Shown here one piece after another: positions 1 to 8,908 of a stretch of 64,000 nucleotides of DNA. The notes under the pieces were generated by a model. It made no database searches. It saw only the letters and a program-made list of their open reading frames with translations, and had not been told where the DNA came from. The DNA lies in contig CAVUKN010000004.1 of assembly GCA_963742105.1 (NCBI GenBank), positions 558,001 to 622,000 on the forward strand. Direction: 5' to 3'. This DNA is from Gp6-AA40 sp963742105. GTDB taxonomy: Bacteria > Acidobacteriota > Vicinamibacteria > Vicinamibacterales > UBA2999. The position numbers and the translations under genes were made by a program. Numbering within the stretch: the first letter of the stretch is position 1; every line of letters starts with the position of its first letter.

Positions 1-388
1 GCCCGCTCCGTCCGCCGACGAGAGTCCGTATCAGAACAACGCGTACGCCATGGCTGAGGGCAAGCGCCTGTTTGACGCCTACAACTGTTCCGGCTGCCAT
101 GCCCACGGTGGGGGAGGAATGGGTCCAGCGCTGATGGATGACCAATGGATCTACGGCAGCCGGCCGGCCAACATCTTCGACACGATCATCGAGGGTCGGC
201 CGAATGGCATGCCGTCGTTCCGTAACAGGATTCCCGATCAGCAGGTGTGGCAGCTGGTTGCCTACGTCCAGGCGATGAGCGGCCTGGCTCCCATCGATGT
301 ACTTCCCGGCCGCAGCGATCACATGCGCTACAGCACACCGGAGAACGCGCGGCGAGCCGAGACCCCGAAGCTGACCGGCCACCCATGA
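1..388 (+). CDS. c-type cytochrome, 5' end outside the window
   Basis: The frame is open from base 2 without a stop, so the N-terminus, probably with the export signal, lies upstream. The visible part has one haem-binding site, CSGCH, encoded at 86-100, followed by a glycine-rich stretch and MGPALMDD. A later MPSF may supply the distal methionine. It should be a periplasmic or membrane-anchored monohaem electron carrier. Its stop overlaps the coxB start (ATGA), so it is translationally coupled to the oxidase genes and is a likely electron donor to them. In acidobacteria such genes often follow an alternative complex III operon, which would lie outside the window. Family assignment is firm; the exact partner is inferred. 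Confidence 0.85.
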   Translation, partial: PAPSADESPYQNNAYAMAEGKRLFDAYNCSGCHAHGGGGMGPALMDDQWIYGSRPANIFDTIIEGRPNGMPSFRNRIPDQQVWQLVAYVQAMSGLAPIDVLPGRSDHMRYSTPENARRAETPKLTGHP

Positions 389-1383
389 CCCGCCTCCGCA
401 TCTGTCTCGTCGTGATCGCCGCGTCGCTCGTGACGGCGTGTGGCGGCAACCAGGCGATGTTCAACCCACAAGGTCCGCCGGCGCGAAGCATCGCCTCGCT
501 TGGATGGCTGCTGCTGACCGTGTGTGCGGCCATTTACGTTGTTGTCATCGCCATTGCCGCCTGGGCGCTGCTGCGGCGCCGGGACGACGCTGATGGCCTG
601 CCGCAGACGACCCGCCGGCTGACGACGGCGGTGATCGCCGCAACGGGTGTGAGCATAGCCATCCTGGTTGTGTTCACCGTCAGCAGCGTCTTTGCGGGCC
701 GTGGACTGACCTCGCCAACGGGTCCCGGAGCCATCACCGTGGACGTAATCGGACACCAATGGTGGTGGGAATTCCAGTACCGCGACGTCACGCCGTCGGA
801 TTTCGTGACCAGCCCCAACGAACTCCACATTCCCGTCGGCGTGCCGGTGCACATCAAGGCGATGTCGCGCGACGTGATTCACAGCTTCTGGGTCCCCAAC
901 CTGCACGGCAAGCGCGATCTCATTCCCGGCCAGGTCACCAACACGTGGATCCAGGCCGATACTCCCGGAACCTATCGCGGACAGTGCGCGGAATACTGCG
1001 GTCACCAGCACGCCAACATGGCGTTCGTGGTCGTGGCGGAACCGATGGACCGGTTCCTCTCCTGGATCGGTCAGCAGCGACAGCCGGCGGCAGAGCCGCA
1101 GAGCGACGAGGCCCGACGCGGCCGCGACATCTTTCTGCAGTCGCCATGCATGATGTGCCACACCATCCGGGGCACAACTGCCGGCGCGCGATTGGGCCCT
1201 GAGCTGACTCACGTCGGCAGCCGGATGACCATCGCGGCGGGCACGCTTCCCAATACCCGCGGACATCTCGGCGGATGGGTGGCGAACGCGCAGACGATCA
1301 AGCCGGGCGTGCGCATGCCGCCGAACCCGCTGGACCCGAGCGATCTGCAGGCGGTACTCACCTATCTGCGGAGCCTGCGGTGA
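385..1383 (+). CDS. coxB: cytochrome c oxidase subunit II with fused C-terminal cytochrome c
   Basis: Caa3-type subunit II, 332 residues. It begins MTRLRICLVVIAASLVTACGG, a lipoprotein-like signal, which together with the ATGA overlap sets the start. Two membrane helices follow. The CuA domain has HQWWWEFQY and the ligand cluster GQCAEYCGHQHANM (C-x3-C-x3-H-x3-M). A cytochrome c domain with CMMCH follows near residue 255, the mark of a caa3 oxidase in which the carrier is tethered to the enzyme. It passes electrons from cytochrome c through CuA to subunit I on the outer face of the membrane. The gene overlaps coxA by one base. Confidence 0.95.
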   Translation: MTRLRICLVVIAASLVTACGGNQAMFNPQGPPARSIASLGWLLLTVCAAIYVVVIAIAAWALLRRRDDADGLPQTTRRLTTAVIAATGVSIAILVVFTVSSVFAGRGLTSPTGPGAITVDVIGHQWWWEFQYRDVTPSDFVTSPNELHIPVGVPVHIKAMSRDVIHSFWVPNLHGKRDLIPGQVTNTWIQADTPGTYRGQCAEYCGHQHANMAFVVVAEPMDRFLSWIGQQRQPAAEPQSDEARRGRDIFLQSPCMMCHTIRGTTAGARLGPELTHVGSRMTIAAGTLPNTRGHLGGWVANAQTIKPGVRMPPNPLDPSDLQAVLTYLRSLR

Positions 1384-3359
1384 TGGAGGAGAAAGCGCTG
1401 AACGAGTCGGAGGAGCGCTACGAGCCGGTGGAGCGCTACGAACCGACCCCGGACGTGACCGCCGACTCGCGCCTGCGGGAGCAACTTGAACGCGCCTGGT
1501 ATGTGCCGACCGGCTTGATTGGCTGGTTCAGCGTCGTCGATCACCGGACTATAGGGAAACGGTACATCGTCACGGCATTCTGCTTCTTCATCTTCGCGGG
1601 CCTGCTTGCCGCGTTGATGCGCATCCAGCTGGCGGTCCCGAACAATCACTTCCTCGGCCCTGACCTGTACAACCAGGTGTTCACCACGCACGGAACGATC
1701 ATGATGTTCCTGTTCGCGGTGCCGGTGATGGAAGCGATGGGGATCTACCTGGTGCCGCTGATGGTCGGCGCGCGCAACATCGCGTTCCCGCGGCTGAACG
1801 TGTTCAGCTACTTCGTCTACCTGTTCGGCGGCGTCATGCTGGTGACGACGATGCTGTTGAACACGGCCCCGGACGTCGGCTGGTTCGCCTACACGCCGCT
1901 GTCGGGTCCGGACTTCGCGCCCGGGAAACGGGCGGACTTCTGGGCCCAGATGATCACCTTCACCGAGGTATCGGGTCTTGCCGTCGCGGTCGAACTGGTC
2001 GCGACGATCTTCAAGACACGGGCGCCGGGGATGTCCCTGAACCGGATGCCGCTGTTCGTGTGGTCGATGCTCGTCACGTCGTTCATGGTGATCTTCGCGA
2101 TGCCGTCGGTGGTCACCGCGAGCGCCATCCTGCTGCTGGATCGTCTGGTCGGCACGCAGTTCTATAACCCGGCCGAAGGCGGGGACAATCTGCTGTGGCA
2201 GCACCTGTTCTGGTTCTTCGGCCACCCCGAGGTCTACATCATCTTCGTGCCGGCGCTCGGGATGGTGTCGTCGATCATCGCGACGTTCACGCAGCGGCCG
2301 GTGTTCGGCTACACGGCCATGGTGATCTCGCTGGTCGCGACCGGCTTCATCGGGTTCGGGTTGTGGGTCCACCACATGTTCGCGACCGGCTTGCCGCAAC
2401 TGGGGCTGACGTATTTCACGGCGGCCAGCATGGTCATCGCGATTCCGAGCGGCGTCCAGATCTTCTGCTGGATTGCATCGCTGTGGCGCGGCAGGCCGCG
2501 CTTCCACACGCCGTTGCTGTTCGTGCTCGGGTTCATTGCGATCTTTGTGCTCGGTGGGCTATCGGGCGTCACGCTGGCGTCGGTGCCCTTCGACCTGCAG
2601 GTGCACGATACCTACTACGTCGTGGCGCACTTTCACTACGTGCTGCTCGGCGGAGCCGTGTTTCCGTTGATCGGCGGCATCTATTACTGGTTCCCCAAGA
2701 TGACCGGCCGGATGATGGACGATGCGCTCGGCAAGGTGAACTTCTGGGTGCTCTTCCTCGGGTTCAACATCACGTTCTTCCCGATGCACATCCTCGGATT
2801 CGAAGGCATGCCTCGTCGCGTCTATACCTACCCCGCGGAGCTCGGATGGGGAACGTTGAACCTGATTGCGAGCATCGGCGCGGGACTGCTGGTGGTTGGG
2901 GGTGTGCTGCTCGTTTACAACGTGGTGCGGTCGTATACGTCCGGGGCGATCGCGACCGACAACCCGTGGAACGCCGACACCCTCGAGTGGGGGACGAGCT
3001 CTCCGCCGCCTGTCTATAACTTCCTGCACATTCCCGTCGTCGAAGGGCGTAACGCGCTCTGGGACCGATCGGAGGAACAGCCGGTCGTCGTCGGCATCCG
3101 CAGCGACTGTCGCGAAGTGCTCGTCACCGACGTGATGGACGCCGAACCCTCGAACAAGTGCAGCTACCCGGAGCCGACGGTCTGGCCATTCCTGTGTGCG
3201 GTCGTGACCAGCTTGTTCTTCATCGGGTCGATATTCACGCCGTGGTCCGTGCCAGCAGCTATTCTGCCGCTCGCGGTCACGCTGATTGGCTGGTTCTGGC
3301 CGAAGAGCGAGTCGGCTGACGCACCCGGTGTGCGGAAACCGCTGAAGGACGCAGCATGA
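1383..3359 (+). CDS. coxA: cytochrome c oxidase subunit I
   Basis: Haem-copper oxidase catalytic subunit, 658 residues, about 12-13 membrane helices. Visible ligands are TTHGTIMMF (haem a), HPEVYII (CuB with the His-Tyr crosslink), WVHHMF (CuB) and HDTYYVVAHFHYVL (haem a3 and haem a). It reduces oxygen to water and pumps protons. The start is the ATG overlapping the coxB stop (TGATG). The N-terminus is a hydrophilic extension of about 45 residues with a repeated ERYEP motif. The extra C-terminal helices are typical of longer caa3/ba-type subunits rather than a full subunit III fusion, since coxC follows with a 4-base overlap. Confidence 0.96.
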   Translation: MEEKALNESEERYEPVERYEPTPDVTADSRLREQLERAWYVPTGLIGWFSVVDHRTIGKRYIVTAFCFFIFAGLLAALMRIQLAVPNNHFLGPDLYNQVFTTHGTIMMFLFAVPVMEAMGIYLVPLMVGARNIAFPRLNVFSYFVYLFGGVMLVTTMLLNTAPDVGWFAYTPLSGPDFAPGKRADFWAQMITFTEVSGLAVAVELVATIFKTRAPGMSLNRMPLFVWSMLVTSFMVIFAMPSVVTASAILLLDRLVGTQFYNPAEGGDNLLWQHLFWFFGHPEVYIIFVPALGMVSSIIATFTQRPVFGYTAMVISLVATGFIGFGLWVHHMFATGLPQLGLTYFTAASMVIAIPSGVQIFCWIASLWRGRPRFHTPLLFVLGFIAIFVLGGLSGVTLASVPFDLQVHDTYYVVAHFHYVLLGGAVFPLIGGIYYWFPKMTGRMMDDALGKVNFWVLFLGFNITFFPMHILGFEGMPRRVYTYPAELGWGTLNLIASIGAGLLVVGGVLLVYNVVRSYTSGAIATDNPWNADTLEWGTSSPPPVYNFLHIPVVEGRNALWDRSEEQPVVVGIRSDCREVLVTDVMDAEPSNKCSYPEPTVWPFLCAVVTSLFFIGSIFTPWSVPAAILPLAVTLIGWFWPKSESADAPGVRKPLKDAA

Positions 3360-3958
3360 CTCGCCGTCGCGTCCTCGACGTCGCCGCTTTGCCCGATTCA
3401 GCCTTCGGTCATCAGGGACTCGTGTGGTGGGGCACCGTCGGGTTCATGGTGATCGAAGGCTCGATGTTCGTCATCGGGATCATCGTGTACTTCTATTTGC
3501 GGCTGAAGGTGGAGGCGTGGCCGCCTAGCCTGCCGGATCCGGATCCCACCATTGGGACTGTCAACCTGATCGTCGTCCTGGTCAGCATCGTTCCAGCGGT
3601 ATTGTCGAAAGCCGCCGCGGAAAAATTCGAATTGCCCCGCGCGCGGGCGTGGCTTGCGGTCCTCGTCGGTTTCGGAATCGTGTCGGTGATCCTGCGTGCC
3701 TTCGAATACCCGGCGCTCAACTGCCGCTGGGATGACAACGCGTACGGGTCGATCGTCTGGGTTCTGCTGAGCATGCACACCATTCACGTGGCCACCGACG
3801 TAGTGGACAGCGCCGTGCTGCTGGTGATGGTGTACACGAAGCCGATGCCGCGCAAACGTTTTGTCGACCTGAGCGAAAACTCCCTGTACTGGTACTTCAT
3901 CGTCGCGTGGTGGGTTCCGATTTATCTCGTGATCTATTTCGCCCCGAGGTGGCTGTAG
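3356..3958 (+). CDS. coxC: cytochrome c oxidase subunit III
   Basis: 200 residues with about five membrane helices, in the size range of short bacterial subunit III (CtaE/CoxC). It matches the family around FGHQGLVWWGTVGFMVIEGSMF and the C-terminal SLYWYFIVAWWVPIYLVIY. It stabilises subunit I and proton uptake. It overlaps coxA by four bases (ATGA), and its TAG stop shares a base with the next start (TAGTG), so all four genes probably form one transcript. Confidence 0.92.
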   Translation: MTRRRVLDVAALPDSAFGHQGLVWWGTVGFMVIEGSMFVIGIIVYFYLRLKVEAWPPSLPDPDPTIGTVNLIVVLVSIVPAVLSKAAAEKFELPRARAWLAVLVGFGIVSVILRAFEYPALNCRWDDNAYGSIVWVLLSMHTIHVATDVVDSAVLLVMVYTKPMPRKRFVDLSENSLYWYFIVAWWVPIYLVIYFAPRWL

Positions 3959-4329
3959 TGGGCGGTCACGCGGCACGTGGATATTGGGAAGACCGCGGCT
4001 TGATGCTCCTGTGGTTCGCGGTTCTCGCGGGACCGGTAGCATGGGCGCTCGACGAGTTGATCAGTTACGCCTCCGTCAAGCCGGTATGCTTTGCGGACGC
4101 TCGGTTCACGCTGACAGCGATCAACCTCGGCGCTCTGGCGCTGGTCGGCGCTGGCGCGCTCGCCGCCCGCTCGTGCCTGACCCGGCTGAAGGAGGCCTCA
4201 GACGATGGCGGCCGTCGAATCGACCGGAGCTACTTCATGGCCGTGGGCGCGCTCGCACTGAACGCCCTCGTCGCGTTGCTCATCGTCTTCGCGACCTTTC
4301 CGCATTTCGTGCTGAGTCCATGCGAGTAG
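3958..4329 (+). CDS. small membrane protein of the oxidase cluster
   Basis: About 123 residues from a GTG start that overlaps the coxC stop. There are three likely membrane helices (about residues 15-30, 50-70 and 95-115) and a loop with two cysteines. The product is conserved in position between coxC and ctaG, in tight overlap with both neighbours. I do not recognise a named domain. A small fourth subunit or assembly aid for the oxidase is an inference from position only. Confidence 0.7.
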   Translation: MGGHAARGYWEDRGLMLLWFAVLAGPVAWALDELISYASVKPVCFADARFTLTAINLGALALVGAGALAARSCLTRLKEASDDGGRRIDRSYFMAVGALALNALVALLIVFATFPHFVLSPCE

Positions 4330-5612
4330 CCGTCACGGCCCTGCTCGCCGTCGCATTGACGGCGCGACTGAACGCGCACGGCCTGGCCGAAGCGCTCACT
4401 GAGCCGAGGGCATTGTCGCCATGGGATGTGCTCGCGGTGGCCGTGTTGATCACCGGCGGCCTGCTGTATGCCGCGGGCAGCAGGCGGCTGGCGCGTCGCG
4501 GCGCAGTTCACGCGCGTCGCGAGCGTGTCGCGTTCTGGATCGGCTGGGTCGCTCTGCTTGCCGCCGTTCTTCCGCCACTCGACGCCATGGCGCTGCAGCT
4601 GTTCTCGGCGCACATGGCCCAACACGAGCTAATGATGCTGTTCGGCGCGCCGCTGATCATCGCCGGAAGGCCGATGTCCGTCTGTCTGCTGGGCTTTCCC
4701 GATCGCCTGCGGGCACCGGTGGTCCGTTCTGTTCAAAGCGACACCGCCATGACGACGTGGCGCGTGCTGACGGCCCCTGTCGTCGCGTGGGCATTGCATG
4801 GACTCGTGATTTGGGTCTGGCATCTGCCGGCGCTGTATGAATGGGCGGTCCACGATGAGGCCGTTCATGCCGCGCAGCATCTGATGTTCGTCGCCACCTC
4901 CGCGCTGTTCTGGTGGGGTCTGCTCTATGGCCGTTACGGTCGTGCCGGCTATGGGGCGGCGGTCTTCTACGTATTTACGACGGCCGTTCATACCGGCATT
5001 CTCGGGGCGCTGGTCACGTTCGCCGGCTCGCCGCTTTACCCGTCGTATGGCCCGACATCGGTGGCGCACGGCGCCGACCCATTGGCCGATCAGCAGGTCG
5101 CGGGATTGCTGATGTGGGTGCCGGCGGGGATCGTGCTGACTCTGATGGGGCTGGCACTATTCATCGCCTGGATCGGCGAATCGGGCCGTCGCGCGCTGCA
5201 GAGCGAAGAGACTCGGCGCCGGGCGCGGACGCTGGCGTCGCGTTCAACCATACTGATGGTTCTCCTGGCCGTTTGCGCCAGCGGTTGCCATCGCCGGGAC
5301 GATCGCGATCGCGTCGCCCGAGAGTTGACCGGCGGTGATCCGGTACTCGGTCGCACGGCGATACACAACTACGGCTGCGATACCTGCCACACGATCCCGG
5401 GCATTCTGACGGCGAACGCGACCGTTGGTCCGCCACTCACGGACATCGGCAGGCGGACATATCTCGCGGGTCGGCTCGAGAACACCCCGGAGAACATGGT
5501 GCGATGGATCAAGCATCCCCGCAGCGTCGACGAAAAGACGGCGATGCCGGAGACTGGGGTCAACGATAAGGATGGTCGCAACATCGCGGCCTATCTCTAC
5601 ACGCTGCGTTGA
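4320..5612 (+). CDS. ctaG: CtaG-type oxidase assembly factor fused to cytochrome c
   Basis: 430 residues from an ATG that overlaps the preceding gene by ten bases. Residues about 30-290 are a multi-helix caa3-type CtaG domain, with HMAQHELMMLFGAPLIIAG and a histidine-rich helix (AVHDEAVHAAQHLMF). This family helps insert copper into the oxidase. The frame then runs through a second hydrophobic, lipoprotein-like stretch (LMVLLAVCASGC) into a cytochrome c domain with CDTCH at about residue 353 and MPETGV as a possible distal ligand. CtaG proteins normally end before this point. The fusion could be real, or two genes could have been joined by a lost stop; the frame shows no disruption. Confidence 0.88.
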   Translation: MRVAVTALLAVALTARLNAHGLAEALTEPRALSPWDVLAVAVLITGGLLYAAGSRRLARRGAVHARRERVAFWIGWVALLAAVLPPLDAMALQLFSAHMAQHELMMLFGAPLIIAGRPMSVCLLGFPDRLRAPVVRSVQSDTAMTTWRVLTAPVVAWALHGLVIWVWHLPALYEWAVHDEAVHAAQHLMFVATSALFWWGLLYGRYGRAGYGAAVFYVFTTAVHTGILGALVTFAGSPLYPSYGPTSVAHGADPLADQQVAGLLMWVPAGIVLTLMGLALFIAWIGESGRRALQSEETRRRARTLASRSTILMVLLAVCASGCHRRDDRDRVARELTGGDPVLGRTAIHNYGCDTCHTIPGILTANATVGPPLTDIGRRTYLAGRLENTPENMVRWIKHPRSVDEKTAMPETGVNDKDGRNIAAYLYTLR

Positions 5613-5756
5613 GGCGTCGATCAACAGCATCGCCTGACGATCGTCCCGCAGAACTCGGCGAAGGCATTCACATCCCGCGGCGGGCTCGTGTAACCCAGCA
5701 CAGCGACTACTGGCAGGGACTCGATCCGTTCTTCGAGCCCGGCCTCGACATCCTGA

Positions 5757-6242
5757 TGCTACGCCGTCCAGCCGCGAGCCGCGGGCCTGTGCGATGCCAT
5801 TTTCCGGGCAGCGCCGCTGATCTCGCCGGACGACTTCGTGCTGGTCGGACTGCCCGACACCATCTGGTATCCGGAGGACGCGCTCGCCCGCCTGCCCGAT
5901 GCGCCGCTCTCGTTCCTCTGTTTCCCTGTCGAGCAGCCTCAGTTCTTCGATGCCGTCGTGGCATCCGACGACGGAACCGTCCGTGAAATCCAAGTGAAGC
6001 GCGCCGACGCGCGATCGCGCTGGATCTGGGGTGCATTCAAGCTTGCGGGTCGCGCGTTCCATGAGCTCCATGACCTGTGGCGGGAGCCTGGACGCGGAGA
6101 CGAATACATCGGCACGCTCGTGAACGCCTACCTCGCCCGCGGTGGAACAGCGGTGGCCGTGTGTGACGGCGAAGCGTACGTGGACGTGGGAACGGTGCGC
6201 GGCTATCGCGAGGCGATGAACCTGCTCAGCGTCCCGCGGTGA
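5757..6242 (+). pseudogene. sugar nucleotidyltransferase, N-terminus missing
   Basis: The readable part begins YAVQPRAAGLCDAIFRA and continues through VLVGLPDTIWYPEDAL to the C-terminal EYIGTLVNAYLARGG and AYVDVGTVRGY, which is the middle and end of an NTP-transferase domain of the glucose-1-phosphate thymidylyltransferase type. A stop (TGA, 5754-5756) closes this frame just upstream, and the preceding bases fit better in another frame (a shift near 5755). The N-terminal G-x-G-T-R nucleotide loop is nowhere in the 140 bases after the ctaG gene. It therefore looks like a 5' deleted remnant rather than a simple base error. Confidence 0.65.
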
Positions 6243-6274
6243 CAGGAGTTCGACGCCCGAGCCGAGGCGAGCTC

Positions 6275-6631
6275 TTATCCCTGTGTGGCCCGATACTGGG
6301 CGACGCGCGCAGCGATCGTTCGCTGATCCATGTCGATGCGGCCGTTGAATTGTGCGCCGTCAGCGAGCACGACGCGATTCGCGCTGAGGCTGCCTTCGAC
6401 CGTCGCCGTGTCAGTCAGCTCGATCCGTTCCGATGCGGAGATGGCGCCGTTCACCAGTCCGCGGACGAGGACGCGCGTACCCCGCAAGTCCGCCTGAATC
6501 TGCGCCCGCTCGCCAATCGTGAGCGCGCCGTCGCGCACGAGCAGCTGCCCGTCGAGACGTCCTTCGTACGTGACGTCCTCGTCGCTGATGATTTCCCCGG
6601 TGATGACGATGCTGGCACCAATGCGGGTCAT
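6275..6631 (-). CDS. bactofilin (polymer-forming cytoskeletal protein)
   Basis: 118 residues made almost entirely of the short right-handed beta-helix repeats of bactofilins, for example VTYEGRLDGQLLVRDGALTI, then GTRVLVRGLVNGAIS and TDTATVEGSLSANRVV. The protein begins MTRIGASIVITGEI, as in short bactofilins without a membrane helix. Bactofilins form nucleotide-independent filaments near the membrane and act in shape, polarity or wall growth. It is transcribed away from the neighbouring GT9-like gene, 38 bases away. No regulatory site is evident. Confidence 0.9.
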   Translation of the reverse strand: MTRIGASIVITGEIISDEDVTYEGRLDGQLLVRDGALTIGERAQIQADLRGTRVLVRGLVNGAISASERIELTDTATVEGSLSANRVVLADGAQFNGRIDMDQRTIAARVAQYRATQG

Positions 6632-6669
6632 GATGTCGGTACGGGTCTGCGACGATTATCGCCGATTCG

Positions 6670-7621
6670 ATGGGGGGTGCGGTGACCGCGCCGACACCGG
6701 ACTCCAATGCCTGGATGGCGCACGTCCGCCGCGGCGAGTTCGCCGCCGCCTGGGAGATCAGCGACCGTGTGTTGCGCGCGAGAGCCGGTCGCCCGTGCTG
6801 GCAGTTGCCGCGGCATGAGCAGGACCTGTGGGACGGGACGCCTCTCGCTGGCGCGCGCGTACTGGTCCGCTGCTACCACGGACTTGGCGACGTCATCCAG
6901 TTTGCCCGTTACGCACCGCTTATCAAGGCGGTCGCCCGGTCGGTCACGTTCTGGGCACAACCGGCAGTCATTCCGTTGTTGCGCACGGTCTGCGGGATCG
7001 ACCAGCTGCTGCCGCTGCACGACGGCGCACCGGATGGCGACTACGACGTCGACATCGAGGTCATGGAGCTGCCGCACGCATTTCGCAGCACGCTCGCCAC
7101 GCTGCCGCGGACGGTGCCGTACATTCACGTCCCTCCGGCCGATCTGACATCGCTGCCTCCGGCAGCGAAGCGGGTTGGCCTGTTCTGGCAGATGGGAAAC
7201 TGGGATCCCCGGCGGGCTGTTCCACCGTCGCTGCTGCCAATACTTGCGGACGTGCCCGGGCTGCAGTTGTGCATGGTCCATCGCGACTACGTGGCAGCGG
7301 ATCCGTCCCGCCCGCGTGATCGAGATTCCGAATGAGGACGACTTGTGGGGCACCGCCCGCATCATGCGAAGTTTCGATCTGGTGATCGCCGCCGACAGCA
7401 TGCCCGCGCACCTGGCGGGCGCGCTGGCACTGCCTGTCTGGGTGCTGCTGCATGCGGAGCCTGACTGGCGCTGGATGATCGATCGTGACGACAGCCCGTG
7501 GTACCCCACGATGCGGCTGTTCAGGCAGCGCACGGCCGGCGAGTGGTTCGACGTCGTCACCAGAGTGGCGGAGGAGTTGGGTTCGGAGCGAGGCTCCGGT
7601 GATGGGCGAGGCTCACGATGA
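6670..7621 (+). CDS. GT9-like glycosyltransferase, one frameshift
   Basis: The first 210 residues include ARVLVRCYHGLGDVIQFARY, a Rossmann start of the kind seen in heptosyltransferase-like GT9 proteins and TPR-linked relatives. The end, in another frame from about 7305, has DLVIAADSMPAHLAGAL, close to the family's D-S-x-x-x-H-x-A-x-A donor-site motif. Joining the two frames gives about 315 residues with one single-base shift. It probably transfers a sugar to a lipid or protein acceptor. Substrate unknown. Start could be the ATG at 6670 or a GTG at 6682. Confidence 0.7.
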
Positions 7622-8122
7622 TCGCAGGTGGCGCTCGGCCAGGAGTACGGCGAGGGCGCTTGACGAGTCGCGCATTTCACCAGATTCGGCCAGGCGCACG
7701 GCCTGGTCCAGCGGCATCGTGACCAGCTCCATTTGTTCGGTCAGCTCGCGACGTGGCGCTCCCTGCAATTGGAGGCCGGTGGCGAGGAACACGTGAAAGA
7801 CCTCGTCACTGATTCCGGTGCTGGCGTTGAAGCGCGCCAGCGGCGTCAACGCCCGGGCGGCATAGCCGGTCTCTTCCCTCAGCTCGCGTCGGGCCGCGAC
7901 CTCAGGTGATTCTCGCCGTGGGACTGATGCAGACGGTGAGTGGATCCCGGCGTGGCGCCTCCTGATTTCGGCGTCCGAGCGGGTGAACAGGCGCTCGTCG
8001 CCTACATAAGTCGGCGCCACGCCGGGATCCACCCACCGTCTGCGTCGATGAGGATGTTGCTGTGATGGCGGTGCTTCCGTTGATGCGTTGCGTCGTCTTC
8101 CGCAGGCGCGGCATGCGACCAC
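7613..8122 (-). pseudogene. NUDIX hydrolase with N-terminus replaced by a repeat
   Basis: Residues from about 70 carry the NUDIX box ESPEVAARRELREETGY and a C-terminal part like ADP-ribose pyrophosphatases (STGISDEVFHVFLATGL). The upstream 60 or so codons come from the 115-bp palindromic repeat and unrelated bases. They do not show the usual first strands of the fold or the L-P-A-G-K segment before the box. The gene is probably cut by insertion of the repeat at about 7925. It converges on the GT9-like gene, with a 9-base overlap. Confidence 0.65.
7929..8043. repeat. 115-bp palindromic repeat, copy 1
   Basis: Arms 7929-7959 and 8013-8043 are 31 nt each and complementary with one mismatch, around a 53-nt centre. 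Each arm carries GGATCCCGGCGTGGCGCC. Similarity to copy 2 extends a little on both sides (ACTGAT before, GCGTCnATG after), then weakly to about 8074. It carries no transposase and resembles a REP/MITE-like element. It sits exactly where the NUDIX protein loses homology. Confidence 0.9.
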
Positions 8123-8201
8123 CGCTCCGTTGCCGAGTCAGGAGACGCGGCGCATCGAGGGGTGCATCGCCGTTGCACGGATGGTCTGGCTCGCCACTGA
8201 T

Positions 8202-8316
8202 GCAGACGGTGAGTGGATCCCGGCGTCGCGCCTCCTGATTTCGGCGTCCGAGCGGGTGATCAGGCGCTCGTCGCCTACATAAGTCGGCGCCACGCCGGGA
8301 TCCGCCCACCGTCTGC
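8202..8316. repeat. 115-bp palindromic repeat, copy 2
   Basis: Same orientation as copy 1 and about 97 percent identical (three differences over 115 bases). Arms 8202-8232 and 8286-8316 pair with three mismatches. The start-to-start distance is 273 bases. One of the three differences disturbs arm pairing in this copy, so copy 1 is the better palindrome. Confidence 0.9.
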
Positions 8317-8546
8317 GTCAATGCGAATGTCGGTAACGGCGGTGCGCCCGTCGAGGGTGCAGAGCCTCCGGGCGACCTATGGCGTCGAGGCGGATCAGCG
8401 CTGGTGCCGAGCGTTAGGTTTTCCTCGACCGGTCGTGAATGGAAAGGTGATTCGTGCTGGCCATCGTCCTATGATCGGCGCGTCACCGAGTGCCTGCGGC
8501 GTCGGCACCCGCCGGCCACCCGATGCCGGATCTACTATCTTGGGCC
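8317..8546. other. non-coding stretch downstream of the repeats
   Basis: Together with 8044-8201 this forms a gap of more than 400 bases without a convincing gene. On the minus strand near 8320-8370 a short stretch reads like TLDGRTAVTDIRIDADG, which could be a relic of a hydrolase, but no open frame supports it. I see no promoter or RNA structure beyond the palindromic repeats. Confidence 0.4.
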
Positions 8547-8789
8547 ATGCGGTTGCTCAAAAGCGTCGGCGCCGGTGCCTTGGCATTGGTCGCGGGGTTC
8601 ATCGCCTCGATGGCCGTGTGGGCGTCGGTCGGGTACGCCTACATGTGGACACAGATGGCGGACGGCAGTGGCGGCATCGGTGCCTACTCGTCCGGCATCC
8701 AGATCCCCGTGCTGTCCGGCCTCGTGTTCGGAATCGTCGGATTCATCTGGCAATGGCGACGTGGGCGCGTTGCGACCGCATCGGCGTGA
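8547..8789 (+). CDS. small two-helix membrane protein
   Basis: 80 residues from ATG 8547 (MRLLKSVGAG). The first helix spans about residues 6-28 and the second about 50-68, followed by a positive tail (QWRRGR), as expected for an inner membrane protein with its C-terminus in the cytoplasm. An upstream in-frame start at 8490 would add 19 residues that do not look like a signal, so the later start is preferred. No domain recognised. Confidence 0.55.
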   Translation: MRLLKSVGAGALALVAGFIASMAVWASVGYAYMWTQMADGSGGIGAYSSGIQIPVLSGLVFGIVGFIWQWRRGRVATASA

Positions 8790-8908
8790 GTGTCCCTGCG
8801 CATAACTCTCCGTCAGCTGACAGGCTCGCTCTCAGCACGAACGGGATCGATGAACTGATGGGTCACCTGAGGCGGCGGCCGCGGCCGAAGGCGGACGCCA
8901 AGAGGAAG

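Noticed and set aside
328..1266. 312-codon minus-strand frame opposite coxB
   Set aside because: Shadow of the coxB reading frame; no motif and an intact coxB on the other strand.
7929..8316. CRISPR array
   Set aside because: Only two copies, each palindromic over 115 bp, with no regular spacers and no cas genes.
8490..8546. Longer N-terminus of the small membrane protein
   Set aside because: The extra 19 residues are polar and Pro/Ala-rich without signal features, and ATG 8547 starts exactly at the first basic-hydrophobic segment.
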